Assembly: GCA_038142205.1 (NCBI GenBank)
Contig: JAYQJO010000001.1
Location: forward strand, 1,550,001 to 1,614,000
From: UBA7359 sp038142205
GTDB taxonomy: Bacteria; Pseudomonadota; Gammaproteobacteria; Eutrophobiales; Eutrophobiaceae
DNA: 64,000 bases
Reading direction: 5' to 3'
Shown here in pieces: positions 9,209-17,842 of the stretch. The notes beneath the pieces are model-generated. The model searched no databases, was not told where the DNA came from, and saw nothing but the letters and a program-made list of their open reading frames with translations. The stretch's first letter is position 1, and each line of letters begins with the position of its first letter. A program made the position numbers and the translations under genes.

Positions 9209-10279
9209 TTACTCGTCACTTGTATTAGTATTAGTAAATCGATCTAAATGAATTCTTTCTTCTTCTTCAATATCATGCACGAACAACACGGGCGTCAGTG
9301 CATCAACCATCACTGGTGGACCGCAAACATAAACTTCATCCTCTTCTCCATCCGGCTCGTTGTCATCCATGTATTCCCTAACTACGTCATGAACAAAACC
9401 CGTTTTGCCGTCCCACTCAGTATCGTCCCCAGCATCTGAGAGCGCTGGGATAAAGCTAAAATCGTCAAGCTTGGATCCAAGGTCGGCAATTAAATCGAGA
9501 TAAAATAAGTCGGCCTGCGTACGCGCCCCATAAAAAAACCGCACAGGTCGTTGTTCTCCGCTTTCAACCAGATCCCGTAATATGGATAATAATGGCGCCA
9601 TACCAGAACCACCACCTATCAGAAACATTGTTCCGGTTTCATCTGCATGTCGTACACAGCTACCATATGGCCCTTCGATTTTGAGGGCATCTCCAACTTT
9701 TACACCACCATTTGCTAAATTACTAGAAAATTGGCCATCCGAATAAGCTTTGATGATGAATTCTAACTTCTTATTATCAGACGGCGTATTTGCCAAAGAA
9801 AATGATCGTGTAAGATTGATTTTAGGTATTGTGATATCGACGTACTGCCCAGCAAAAAATGTGAGCCCTTCTTCAGAAACTACGTCGAGCACGAGGTGCC
9901 ACATATCATCAGTTAATTTTTCACTTTCAGCTACTGTTACATCAAATTTACGTACGGGAACAGAATGCTTTAATAGATGTTCCTCGTAATTCATTAATTC
10001 GACCGAGCAATCTTCGTAAGGAACCATTCGGCAAAGCAATGTCTGCCCTTGATCCTTCTCCGTATCATTCAAAGCAAAAGTCGAGTACCTCAACATATCG
10101 TGATCCACATCACCTATAATCACGGCTTTGCAACTTGAACATTGTCCATTTTTACAGCCGTGTGGCAGAGCCAGACCTTGACGAAATGCAGCATCGAGGA
10201 CGTGTTCCCCTTCTTCTACCTCTACATCGATCCCGACAGGTTCAAGATGGACGGTATAAATTTTTTTTTCTTGAGTCAT
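9209..10279 (-). CDS. prmB: Monooxygenase reductase (2Fe-2S, FAD, NADH)
   Basis: 356 residues in three modules. An N-terminal plant-type ferredoxin domain has the CX4CX2C cluster ligands (HGCKNGQCSSCKA, about 40-52) with the fourth Cys in LLCRMVP (about 83). An FAD-binding barrel with the RSFSLANTP motif follows (about 173-181), then an NAD-binding domain with GGGSGMAPLLSIL (about 221-233) and a terminal YVCGPPVMV (about 318-326). It passes electrons from NADH to the diiron centre. It follows the alpha gene after an 87-bp gap holding a strong hairpin, which may keep its expression below that of the hydroxylase. Confidence 0.95.
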   Translation of the reverse strand: MTQEKKIYTVHLEPVGIDVEVEEGEHVLDAAFRQGLALPHGCKNGQCSSCKAVIIGDVDHDMLRYSTFALNDTEKDQGQTLLCRMVPYEDCSVELMNYEEHLLKHSVPVRKFDVTVAESEKLTDDMWHLVLDVVSEEGLTFFAGQYVDITIPKINLTRSFSLANTPSDNKKLEFIIKAYSDGQFSSNLANGGVKVGDALKIEGPYGSCVRHADETGTMFLIGGGSGMAPLLSILRDLVESGEQRPVRFFYGARTQADLFYLDLIADLGSKLDDFSFIPALSDAGDDTEWDGKTGFVHDVVREYMDDNEPDGEEDEVYVCGPPVMVDALTPVLFVHDIEEEERIHLDRFTNTNTSDE

Positions 10280-10311
10280 AATTCTTTCAGATTAATATTT
10301 TGAAGGAGGAA

Positions 10312-10341
10312 ATCAGAGTGCGGCTTATGCCGCACTCTGAT
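10312..10341. terminator. Perfect 13-bp hairpin between hydroxylase alpha and reductase genes
   Basis: Stem ATCAGAGTGCGGC / GCCGCACTCTGAT with loop TTAT, starting 26 bp past the alpha stop codon. On the minus strand it is followed by TTTCCTCC rather than a real T-tract. Likely a stabilising or partially terminating element that raises alpha relative to the downstream genes. Confidence 0.7.
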
Positions 10342-10366
10342 ATTCCAATTACTTACTAGATATTGC

Positions 10367-12037
10367 TTATGATACAGGGTTGATTGTAAAACCAGCTCTG
10401 TAGTCTGCGATCGCTTTTTCGCGATCTTCTTTAGACATTGCACGTAAAGCCAACAGTGGTGAACCCAAAGTGTAACCCTTGATGTGATCGAGCGTCCACA
10501 TCTTATCCGGATCAAGGTTCATATGCGGTTGTGCAATCATAGTTTTACCATCATCGCGAACAAAGCCCATTTGCTTGACGCAATCAGCTAAGTCCCAACC
10601 GTCCCAACGTTCTTCCCACTCTCGATGACCGGTGAAGCGACCCATTGCTGGAGTCTTCTTACCTTTGTACTCACCTTGGAACGCTACTGCATGAGTCCAT
10701 CGACATGTTTCAGAACAATAGGTATAGAGTTCGCCGTCAACTTCATCAACAGTAAAGTCTTCTCGAATAAGACACGGTACCAAACAGCTCCAACAACGAT
10801 AAGGATAGACATAACCGGTTTGCTCACTAAATGTAATAAGTTCGCTACCTGGCTCACTAAGCTTATTGTACCAGTTCCAGTAGTTACCGTACTTTTCATA
10901 CCAACCTGGATACTTATGTTCAAACCACTCAAAGTCTTCGTCTCTCATACCATCAATTCGCCAATGAGCCACAGGCCAACCAACAGAGAAAAACTGTGCA
11001 GTTAAATGATGCCAATCTTTATTGACAATTCGATCCCACATTTCATTGATGTCATCGTGATGAATTTCAATACCGTATTTTTCTAACGGTGCTAAATAAG
11101 TACGATAGTAATCATGATAAATCCAACGTTCCCATAGCTGAGCATAAGACTCACGCTCTTTACGACGATCTTTTGTACCGTACTCGAGGATAGTACCTAC
11201 CGCTGCATCGATAATGCAATGGTTTTGCCACATCGAATAACGTAAATCGCGTTCAATCAGGGCATAGTTGTCAGGATCTTTTAGTGACCCCATCAAAACT
11301 GAGTGACCGTTAGCCATGTGACGTGACTCATCAGACTGCACAGACATGAATACTGTCGGCAACGCAAAGTCACCATTCATTGCTGCTTCTGAAGGCATAG
11401 CCACGAACAATGTATTTGTGAATGCCGTTTCTGCAATTACTTGCAAGTTGATATTGGTAGATGTGAGCACATCACCTGTGGTAAAAGCTTCTCCGAACTG
11501 TCGGCCGATAGTATCAGCATAACACTGACCAAAAGCACGCTCAGTAATATCGAAACCAGCTGGATCGATATAGTTTTCCATATACCATTTTTTCAGATTC
11601 ATCTGAATTGTAGAATGACGGAACTCATCGATCATTTGCATGGTAAGGCCTGTTCGCAGGTTTTCACCAGGAACAACAGATGCCTGCATACCCATAGAAC
11701 GTGCTGCAGAAATTTCTGGATAAGGAATGATACTGAGGAACAGCTTCATCCACTCAAGCCAACGCTGTTCGACGTTGCGAAACATATCGCCACGAACTGC
11801 ACCGTCAAGCGCACCCATTACACGATCATCTTTTTCTTCTTGAATCGCAAAATAAGAACGCAGAACTTGTTTCATTGGATCTTTCGGCGCTTTATTAAGC
11901 TTGTAATCGGTTGGATATTTTACTGCTTCTTGTACATTGGTGGGTTGCCAGCCTAAATTATTAGCGAGCTTTGCCGCCTCATTAATGCTGATTCCACGCT
12001 GTTTAGTAATAGAACGTGGTGTCATTTTTGTTGCCAT
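10367..12037 (-). CDS. prmA: Soluble diiron monooxygenase hydroxylase alpha subunit (propane-monooxygenase type)
   Basis: 556 residues. Both carboxylate-bridged diiron motifs are present: DEFRH (about 137-141) and DESRH (about 239-243), each preceded by the Glu-bearing helix of the pair. The C-terminal region has the CWSCLVPC and YCSETCRW cysteine-containing segment of this group. Length, gene order (alpha, reductase, beta, coupling) and the trailing GroEL gene point to the prm/mim groups that hydroxylate propane, other short alkanes and some ketones or phenols, rather than methane-type sMMO, whose order differs. The exact substrate cannot be told. It starts a six-gene operon with an activator-type promoter region of about 345 bp. 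Confidence 0.95.
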   Translation of the reverse strand: MATKMTPRSITKQRGISINEAAKLANNLGWQPTNVQEAVKYPTDYKLNKAPKDPMKQVLRSYFAIQEEKDDRVMGALDGAVRGDMFRNVEQRWLEWMKLFLSIIPYPEISAARSMGMQASVVPGENLRTGLTMQMIDEFRHSTIQMNLKKWYMENYIDPAGFDITERAFGQCYADTIGRQFGEAFTTGDVLTSTNINLQVIAETAFTNTLFVAMPSEAAMNGDFALPTVFMSVQSDESRHMANGHSVLMGSLKDPDNYALIERDLRYSMWQNHCIIDAAVGTILEYGTKDRRKERESYAQLWERWIYHDYYRTYLAPLEKYGIEIHHDDINEMWDRIVNKDWHHLTAQFFSVGWPVAHWRIDGMRDEDFEWFEHKYPGWYEKYGNYWNWYNKLSEPGSELITFSEQTGYVYPYRCWSCLVPCLIREDFTVDEVDGELYTYCSETCRWTHAVAFQGEYKGKKTPAMGRFTGHREWEERWDGWDLADCVKQMGFVRDDGKTMIAQPHMNLDPDKMWTLDHIKGYTLGSPLLALRAMSKEDREKAIADYRAGFTINPVS

Positions 12038-12111
12038 ATTAAACCTCCGTTTGTGATTTAACTAATAGTTAAACTATTTAATCTTACACTCTATACTTAC
12101 TTCTCATCTCA

Positions 12112-12141
12112 AGCTTACTGATTTTCAAACACCAATACAAG
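12112..12141 (-). promoter_or_regulatory. Monooxygenase operon promoter
   Basis: Minus-strand CTTGTATTGGT (12141-12131) supplies the -35 box TTGTAT (12140-12135). After 17 bp comes a weak -10, TAAGCT (12117-12112). The 11-mer is identical to the one at the EthD operon. A poor -10 fits a promoter that needs an activator bound upstream. Confidence 0.55.
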
Positions 12142-12175
12142 TATTATTGAAACAATCTAAGTATTTAATTCATAA

Positions 12176-12223
12176 CGTATTATTTTAATACGAGACGTAT
12201 TATTTTCGTACTATTTTGATACA
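12176..12223. promoter_or_regulatory. Palindromic operators upstream of the monooxygenase operon
   Basis: A perfect 17-bp palindrome CGTATTA-TTT-TAATACG at 12176-12192; a second, with a good left half only, at 12196-12212, exactly 20 bp away; and a weaker overlapping copy at 12207-12223. Centres of the first two lie 44 and 64 bp upstream of the -35 box. Confidence 0.7.
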
Positions 12224-12277
12224 TTATTTGTTATTCACTACCTTAATTGTTAGTGATGATCAAAATTATGTAAGCTC

Positions 12278-12337
12278 ACAATGACATTGTCTAGAATTAC
12301 ATTGGAGTTGTCTAGGCTTGTACAAGAATTGTCTAGA
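12278..12337. repeat. Three 21-bp-spaced direct repeats upstream of the monooxygenase operators
   Basis: RTTGTCTAGR occurs at 12286-12295, 12307-12316 and 12328-12337, each start exactly 21 bp from the last, that is, on one face of the helix. Two short palindromes are woven in: ACAATG-A-CATTGT (12278-12290) and CTTGTACAAG (12317-12326). They lie between the monooxygenase operators and the end of the upstream metal-regulator gene. A distal activator or DNA-bending site is likely. Confidence 0.6.
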
Positions 12338-12382
12338 TTTGCACTGTTAATCTCAAACTCTAGATTTTACTGTATTAGGACT

Positions 12383-13063
12383 TTAATTTACGTCTACAAA
12401 CTCCACTAGAATCTTGGCGGCTGCGGTAGCTCCCAAAGTAATCGATTTACACTCGGCGGTGCTCAATGTAACAGCATCAGTCGCAGGCTCACGAGGAGCA
12501 ACAACAATACGCTGGTCGGGCATTAAACCGTGGTCACCAACATAGCGAAGAAAATCAGGGTCCTCGTCCAGTACTTGAGCAACCCTTAATGGCACCTCTG
12601 TAGGACAGTCAGTCAGCGGTGTGAGATCTTGTTGTTTTAGTGACTGACCACTGGGCTGTGGAATCGGATGACCATGTGGGTCAACCGTAGGGTGGCCTAG
12701 ATAAGCATCAATCCTTTCAAGCACTTTATCCGAAATGGCATGTTCAAGTTCCTCAGCCTCGGCATCAACCTCAGACCAATCGAGTCCCAATACTTCAACT
12801 AAAAATAATTCAGCTAATCGATGACGAAGCACGACTTGCAGAGCAAGTTTGGTTCCAGGTTCTGTTAACCATACACCTCTGCGAGGTTCGTAACTGAGTA
12901 ATTGGGCATCAGCCAAAGTCTTAACCATTGCCGTTGCTGTACCTGGCGCAACGCCCATTGTTGCTGCCACCTGACCGACTGAAATGAGATGTTCTCCTGG
13001 CCCCAGCTTCTCCTGTTCCTTGTAAATTTGCTTTAGATAATTCTCAACTGTGATACTGGCCAT
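12383..13063 (-). CDS. DtxR/MntR-family metal-dependent transcription regulator with C-terminal SH3-like domain
   Basis: 226 residues. An N-terminal winged helix (SVGQVAATMGVAPGTATAMVKTLADAQLL, about 28-56) is followed by the metal-binding dimerisation helix (HRLAELFLVEVLGL, then AEAEELEHAISDKVLERID, about 81-118) with the usual Glu/His ligands. A spacer with DPHGHPIP precedes an FeoA/SH3-like C-terminus (about 150-226). Such proteins sense Mn2+ or Fe2+ and repress uptake genes. It is divergent from the ABC importer, its likely target, and directly upstream of the monooxygenase operon on the same strand. Mn or Fe specificity cannot be decided by eye. Confidence 0.9.
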   Translation of the reverse strand: MASITVENYLKQIYKEQEKLGPGEHLISVGQVAATMGVAPGTATAMVKTLADAQLLSYEPRRGVWLTEPGTKLALQVVLRHRLAELFLVEVLGLDWSEVDAEAEELEHAISDKVLERIDAYLGHPTVDPHGHPIPQPSGQSLKQQDLTPLTDCPTEVPLRVAQVLDEDPDFLRYVGDHGLMPDQRIVVAPREPATDAVTLSTAECKSITLGATAAAKILVEFVDVN

Positions 13064-13431
13064 CGGTTTAGTATATAGAATTTAACGCTGCTTGACAGTT
13101 CAAATATAAGCAGTCTATGATTACAATTTTCATTAATCAAAATTATTATTTAGTCTCTATATTGTAAAGTAGTTTGAATCATGAAATTAGTTGTTGTAAC
13201 AGCGATTATGCTAGTGAGCCTTCTCATTAGCAGGATAATCTTCGCAAGTCAGATGAATAAGAATCAATTTAAACTTTTCAATTTCATCCGAGGTCGATTG
13301 ATACGTGATCTTAGGGCGAATTATCCTAAGACTATTAGAAGTCCTTATAAGACTGGAGCCAATGATGTTTTGATATTCGCTGGTACTACGTGTCAACTGT
13401 AAATATTTTGACCTACTTTTATGAACATCTA
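13064..13431. other. Divergent control region between metal regulator and importer
   Basis: AT-rich spacer. A short imperfect dyad TTGACAGTTCAA lies near 13093, close to the regulator start, and could be part of an operator, but it does not match a consensus I can vouch for. A 73-codon ORF with a hydrophobic start (13181-13402) is present but not convincing. Confidence 0.4.
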
Positions 13432-14499
13432 ATGACCTTATTTAATACCTTCAACCGAATTACTGAATCGCCTGCTAATCTGCACGCTTTTGAAAAGAAA
13501 TATAGAGCTTTAATCCGCATTATCGCTCTTCTCTGTCTCGTTGGCTTCAACATAGCCTGCACGAGTGAAAGCGAAGATGTTAAGGGTAAAACCACTGATA
13601 ATAAGCCGTACCAGATTGTCGCCAGCATAGGTATGATAGGAGACGTAGTCCGCAATGTTGCTGGGCACAACGCCGAAGTCAGCGTTATTATGGGCGCCGG
13701 TGTAGACCCTCATCTATATACACCTACCCGTGACGATGTCGCTCTCATGCTGGAGGCGGATGCCATCTTCTATGTCGGCTTGCTCCTCGAAGGACGCATG
13801 GTTGACGCGTTAATTTCGGTTGGGCGCGACAAACCAGTGTATGCAGTGACACAGTTGATCGACGCCAAAAACCTAATCGAGGCACTAGGTCATTATGATC
13901 CACATGTATGGATGGACGTCAGTGTCTGGTCGCGTGCAGTTGATGCAGTAGCTCTGTCTCTGGCCGAGTTAGATCCGACCAATGCCGTTGACTACCAACT
14001 CAATGCTGAACGCTACCAACAAAACCTTACAGCGCTCCACAACTATGGTCTTAAACGAATCGAGACTATTCCTGCCGAAGCCAATAACAAACCGCTCCTA
14101 ATCACTTCGCATGACGCCTTTAGCTATTTCGGCAAAGCCTATGGCCTGGAAGTGTTAGGAATACAAGGAATTTCGACTGTCTCCGAGGCAGGCCTACAGC
14201 GTATCAACGAATTAATCGATTTAATTGTAACTAATAAGGTGCCGGCAGTATTCATCGAATCAACCGTTTCGCAGCAGAACATTCAGGCGCTGATAGAAGG
14301 CTCCCGTGCACGTGGGCACAATATCAAGATCGGCGGTGAACTGTACTCTGATGCCATGGGTCCTGAAAGTAGCTATGAAGGAACTTACATAGGCATGCTC
14401 GATCACAATATCACTATCGTAACGCAGGCCTTGGGTGGAGAAGCACCAGCGCATGGCATGCAGGGAAAATTAAATTTACCCGAAGAGGAGCAATTATGA
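13432..14499 (+). CDS. Metal-binding lipoprotein of a Mn/Fe/Zn ABC importer (cluster A-I)
   Basis: About 355 residues from ATG 13432; an in-frame GTG at 13390 would add 14. A lipobox ends LLCLVGFNIAC, so the mature protein is anchored by a lipidated Cys. Metal-ligand landmarks of the ZnuA/SitA/MntC family are DPHLYTPT, YDPHVWMDVS, FIESTVSQQNIQAL and YSDAMGP near the C-terminus; the last Asp and the first two His are expected ligands. No His-rich loop is present, which favours Mn/Fe over Zn import. Its end overlaps the ATPase start by 4 nt (ATGA), indicating translational coupling. The region appears richer in G+C than its neighbours, possibly transferred. Confidence 0.9.
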   Translation: MTLFNTFNRITESPANLHAFEKKYRALIRIIALLCLVGFNIACTSESEDVKGKTTDNKPYQIVASIGMIGDVVRNVAGHNAEVSVIMGAGVDPHLYTPTRDDVALMLEADAIFYVGLLLEGRMVDALISVGRDKPVYAVTQLIDAKNLIEALGHYDPHVWMDVSVWSRAVDAVALSLAELDPTNAVDYQLNAERYQQNLTALHNYGLKRIETIPAEANNKPLLITSHDAFSYFGKAYGLEVLGIQGISTVSEAGLQRINELIDLIVTNKVPAVFIESTVSQQNIQALIEGSRARGHNIKIGGELYSDAMGPESSYEGTYIGMLDHNITIVTQALGGEAPAHGMQGKLNLPEEEQL

Positions 14500-15338
14500 A
14501 CATTCCCTCTATTCTCGCTCGCTCGGAATCCAATATTGATAATTCCGTTAACTTGTTGCCATCTCTCTCTGTGCAAGATCTAACCGTCGCTTATCACCGT
14601 AAACCGGTGCTCTGGGACGTAGAACTGGACATACCAGAAGGCAAGCTGGTCGGCATCGTTGGCCCCAATGGTGCAGGCAAAACAACGCTGATTAAATCAG
14701 TAATGGATCTCAGTCCGAGAGTATCAGGTAAAGTCCGCGTCTTCGGCCAGCCTTATCACAAGAATCGTGCCCGAGTCGGCTATGTACCTCAGCGCGAGAG
14801 TGTAGACTGGGATTTTCCCGTCAGTGTATTGGATGTAGTTACAATGGGACGCTACGGCCAGATCGGCTGGTGCAGACCCGTCACGAAACGACAACGAAGA
14901 GTGGCTTACGCAGCACTGGAACGTGTTGGCATCGCTGAATTAGCCGATCGGCAGATTAGTCAACTATCCGGCGGACAACAGCAGCGTACCTTCCTAGCAC
15001 GAGCACTGGCTCAGGAAGCAGATCTGTATTTGTTGGACGAGCCATTTGCCGCTGTGGATGCGGCGACTGAGAAAGCGATTGTGCGTCTTCTGCAAGACTT
15101 ACGCAATGCTGGTAAAACGGCACTGGTCGTCCACCATAATCTACAAACAGTAGCGGAATACTTCGATTACGTTTTACTGATGAATATGCGGGTCGTTGCC
15201 TTCGGCCCTACTGAAAAGGTCTTCACTGAAGAGAATCTGCGTAAAACCTATGGTGGCAAACTTACCTTACTCACCGAAGGTACCGAAGCAATGATGCGAA
15301 GTGGTCAGGCCGGGTTCTTCAATCGAACCACGGAGTGA
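14496..15338 (+). CDS. ATP-binding subunit of the metal ABC importer
   Basis: 280 residues. Walker A GPNGAGKTTL (about 54-63), signature LSGGQQQR (about 155-162), Walker B LYLLDEPF (about 175-182) and the H-loop VVHHNL (about 210-215) are all intact. The family is the Mn/Zn/Fe chelate group (MntB/SitB/ZnuC). It overlaps the binding-protein gene by 4 nt and is followed after 164 bp by the first permease. Confidence 0.95.
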   Translation: MNIPSILARSESNIDNSVNLLPSLSVQDLTVAYHRKPVLWDVELDIPEGKLVGIVGPNGAGKTTLIKSVMDLSPRVSGKVRVFGQPYHKNRARVGYVPQRESVDWDFPVSVLDVVTMGRYGQIGWCRPVTKRQRRVAYAALERVGIAELADRQISQLSGGQQQRTFLARALAQEADLYLLDEPFAAVDAATEKAIVRLLQDLRNAGKTALVVHHNLQTVAEYFDYVLLMNMRVVAFGPTEKVFTEENLRKTYGGKLTLLTEGTEAMMRSGQAGFFNRTTE

Positions 15339-15502
15339 TGCTACACGTAGGATCTGTCTATCCAGGCGACCTCCCCTATGATTTTTACTTTTTTAAAGCG
15401 CGATGAAAATAGAGATTCTTGTTCTCATAAAGCTTATCCAGCTCCATAAAAGGAACAGTTTGGTGGAGAAAATCCGTTTGCTAAGTACTCAATTATAACA
15501 TC

Positions 15503-16876
15503 ATGCCTGAGCTCACTGATATTCTGCATGTCTTGCTTCTACGCGACTACAATACCCGGCTAGTCGTGCTGGCCACAGCAATACTAGGAATAGCAACCGG
15601 GGTAGTCGGGACATTTATGCTATTACGTAAGCGAGCACTGTTGGGGGATGCGTTGAGTCATACGACTCTGCCAGGGGTCGGCTTAGCTTTTATCTTGGCC
15701 ACTCTAATCGGTATGGATGGCAAATCGCTACCCATACTACTTACAGGAGCATTACTAATGAGTATCGCGGGCGCAGGAACGATCTTACTTATTCGTCGCT
15801 ATACCCGCCTCAAGGAAGATGCGGCCTTAGGTATCACGCTTAGCGTATTTTTCGGCGCCGGCGTTGCTATATTAGGTGTGATCCAGCAGATGGGGCTAAG
15901 TTCGGCCGCCGGATTACAAACCTTTATCTATGGCAGTACTGCTTCCATGATTGCCTCGGATGCCATATTCATTGCCGTGGTCGCCGGAATTGTAGTCTCC
16001 ACCTGTACACTATTGTTCAAGGAACTCAAGCTTCTCTGTTTCGATGAAGACTTCGCTCAGGGACAGGGCTGGCCTGTCGGCTTGTTGGATGCGGTACTGG
16101 CAGGCCTTATGGTATTAGTGGTCGTAGTCGGCTTACAAGCGGTAGGAATGATCCTGATCGTCGCCATGTTGATCATACCGGCTGCGGCAGCACGTTTCTG
16201 GACCGAACGACTGTTATCGATGACTATCATCGCTGCACTCATCGGAGCAATAAGCGCAGCCTCCGGCGCGGCGGCTAGTGCGCTGTATCCCAATCTACCT
16301 TCTGGAGCGATGATCGTATTAGTTGCCTTGGCAATATTTATACTAAGTGCGCTTGTCGCGCCTGCGCGCGGTGTGATTTCGCGCGCGCTACGCAAACAAA
16401 CGCTTAACAAGCGAGTTGACCGTCAACACCTATTGCGAGCAATGTACGAGTTTTTGAAGGCGACAGATGATGAACGTTACGATGAAGACAAACCCCCTGC
16501 ACAAGATGTCGGTTTCGATGAATTGCTGTGTTGTCGTTCATGGAATACAAGGAAACTGACACGCCTTCTTCACAGTGCACAACGAGATGGTCTAGTCCGC
16601 ACAAGCTATAACGGACGCTGGCTGCTAACGCAACGAGGTGCTGGTGCAGCAGTACGGGTGGTACGCAATTACCGTTTGTGGGAAATCTACCTTATTAACT
16701 ATGCTGACGTTGCTCCCAACCACGTAGACCGTGATGCCGACCGGATAGAGCACGTACTCTCACCGACTTTAATCCGCGAACTTGAAGAGTTACTCGAGCG
16801 TGACGGTCGCATACCCATTATCCAGTTCAGCCCGCATAAAATGCCTCCAGCTATGCCGGGATCTGGTAGCGATTGA
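15503..16876 (+). CDS. Metal ABC permease fused to a DtxR-like regulatory domain
   Basis: 457 residues. Residues 1 to about 290 form a normal cluster A-I permease with 7-8 membrane segments, including LRKRALLGDALSHTTLPGVGLAF near the start and the AVGMILIVAMLIIPAAAARF segment (about 212-231). The remaining 165 residues are cytoplasmic and read as a DtxR-type winged helix (WNTRKLTRLLHSAQRDGLV ... LTQRGAGAAVRVVRNYRLWEIYL) plus the metal-binding dimerisation helix, with HVDRDADRIEHVLSPTLIRELEELL-type spacing. Usual single permeases are about 280-300 residues. Fusions of this type occur in other phyla, as I recall in Planctomycetes. The domain may gate transport by metal level rather than bind DNA. 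Confidence 0.9.
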   Translation: MPELTDILHVLLLRDYNTRLVVLATAILGIATGVVGTFMLLRKRALLGDALSHTTLPGVGLAFILATLIGMDGKSLPILLTGALLMSIAGAGTILLIRRYTRLKEDAALGITLSVFFGAGVAILGVIQQMGLSSAAGLQTFIYGSTASMIASDAIFIAVVAGIVVSTCTLLFKELKLLCFDEDFAQGQGWPVGLLDAVLAGLMVLVVVVGLQAVGMILIVAMLIIPAAAARFWTERLLSMTIIAALIGAISAASGAAASALYPNLPSGAMIVLVALAIFILSALVAPARGVISRALRKQTLNKRVDRQHLLRAMYEFLKATDDERYDEDKPPAQDVGFDELLCCRSWNTRKLTRLLHSAQRDGLVRTSYNGRWLLTQRGAGAAVRVVRNYRLWEIYLINYADVAPNHVDRDADRIEHVLSPTLIRELEELLERDGRIPIIQFSPHKMPPAMPGSGSD

Positions 16877-16885
16877 GGCGCACAT

Positions 16886-17842
16886 ATGTTTGAGACTCTG
16901 CAACGCATGAATAACGCACTAACTAATTGGAACTGGTCTCTGGATGGTTGGATCATTGCTATTGGAATGCTCTGTGCAATGGCATGTGCTCTTCCCGGTT
17001 GTTTTTTAGTGTTGCGCCGGATGAGTATGATGGGCGACGCAATTAGCCATGCCGTATTACCAGGGCTTGCGGTGGCATTCATTGTCAGTGGTGAATTGAC
17101 TAGCGTGCCGATGTTTATCGGCGCCGCGATCGCAGGCATGCTCACCGCATTATTTACCGAGTGGGTACACGGCTACGGTCGAGTAGATGAAGGAGCCTCA
17201 ATGGGCGTGGTTTTTACAGGCTTGTTCGCCTTGGGATTGGTATTGATTGCTCATGCTGCGGACAGTGTGCATTTGGATGCCGACTGTGTGCTTTACGGGG
17301 CTATTGAATTCACGCCGTTAGATCTCGTTATTCTAGGCGACTTAGCCATACCTCGCGTGGGCCTCACTTTATCGGCCGTGCTGCTGATTAATCTGTTTTT
17401 CGTTGTTGTGTTATTCAAGGAATTTAAAATCAGTGCCTTTGATCCAGCCCTTGCGACTACGTTAGGCATTAATGCCCGCCTCATGCATTATCTTCTGATG
17501 ACTTTAACAGCAATCACTGCCGTCGCCGCTTTTGAGGCAGTCGGTAGCATACTCGTGGTAGCACTCTTGATCGCACCACCAGCCGCAGCCTATCTGTTGA
17601 CTGATCGGCTACCGATAATGATTGGCCTGAGTCTGATTATCGGTGCCGTTGCTGCAGTACTTGGCCATATCGGCGCATTGACTGTGCCGGCGGCTTTCGG
17701 TTACGACAGTACCAGTACTGCCGGTATGATTGCCGTCAGCACAGGACTATTATTGGCTTTAGCCGCACTCTTTGGCCCTCGCCACGGTGTATTGCTGAGT
17801 ATTTGGCGCCAGCGACGACTACGCAAACGCCAAAACAGCTAA
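16886..17842 (+). CDS. Second permease of the metal ABC importer
   Basis: 318 residues with about 8 membrane helices. It carries the family patterns LRRMSMMGDAISHAVLPGLAVAF (about 45-67) and AVGSILVVALLIAPPAAAYL (about 219-238). It has no extra cytoplasmic domain, so with the fused permease it would form a heterodimer. It follows after 9 bp. Its stop codon overlaps the convergent CstA-like gene by 4 bp. Confidence 0.93.
   Translation: MFETLQRMNNALTNWNWSLDGWIIAIGMLCAMACALPGCFLVLRRMSMMGDAISHAVLPGLAVAFIVSGELTSVPMFIGAAIAGMLTALFTEWVHGYGRVDEGASMGVVFTGLFALGLVLIAHAADSVHLDADCVLYGAIEFTPLDLVILGDLAIPRVGLTLSAVLLINLFFVVVLFKEFKISAFDPALATTLGINARLMHYLLMTLTAITAVAAFEAVGSILVVALLIAPPAAAYLLTDRLPIMIGLSLIIGAVAAVLGHIGALTVPAAFGYDSTSTAGMIAVSTGLLLALAALFGPRHGVLLSIWRQRRLRKRQNS

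Noticed and set aside
2748..12223. Sigma54 (-24/-12) promoters for the monooxygenase and EthD operons
   Set aside because: No GG-N10-GC pair with TGGCAC/TTGCW context is present; a TTGTAT -35 with 17-bp spacing fits better at all three promoters.
13181..13402. 73-codon ORF with a hydrophobic N-terminus in the metal-importer control region
   Set aside because: No clear ribosome-binding site, no family resemblance, and it fills most of a divergent promoter region.
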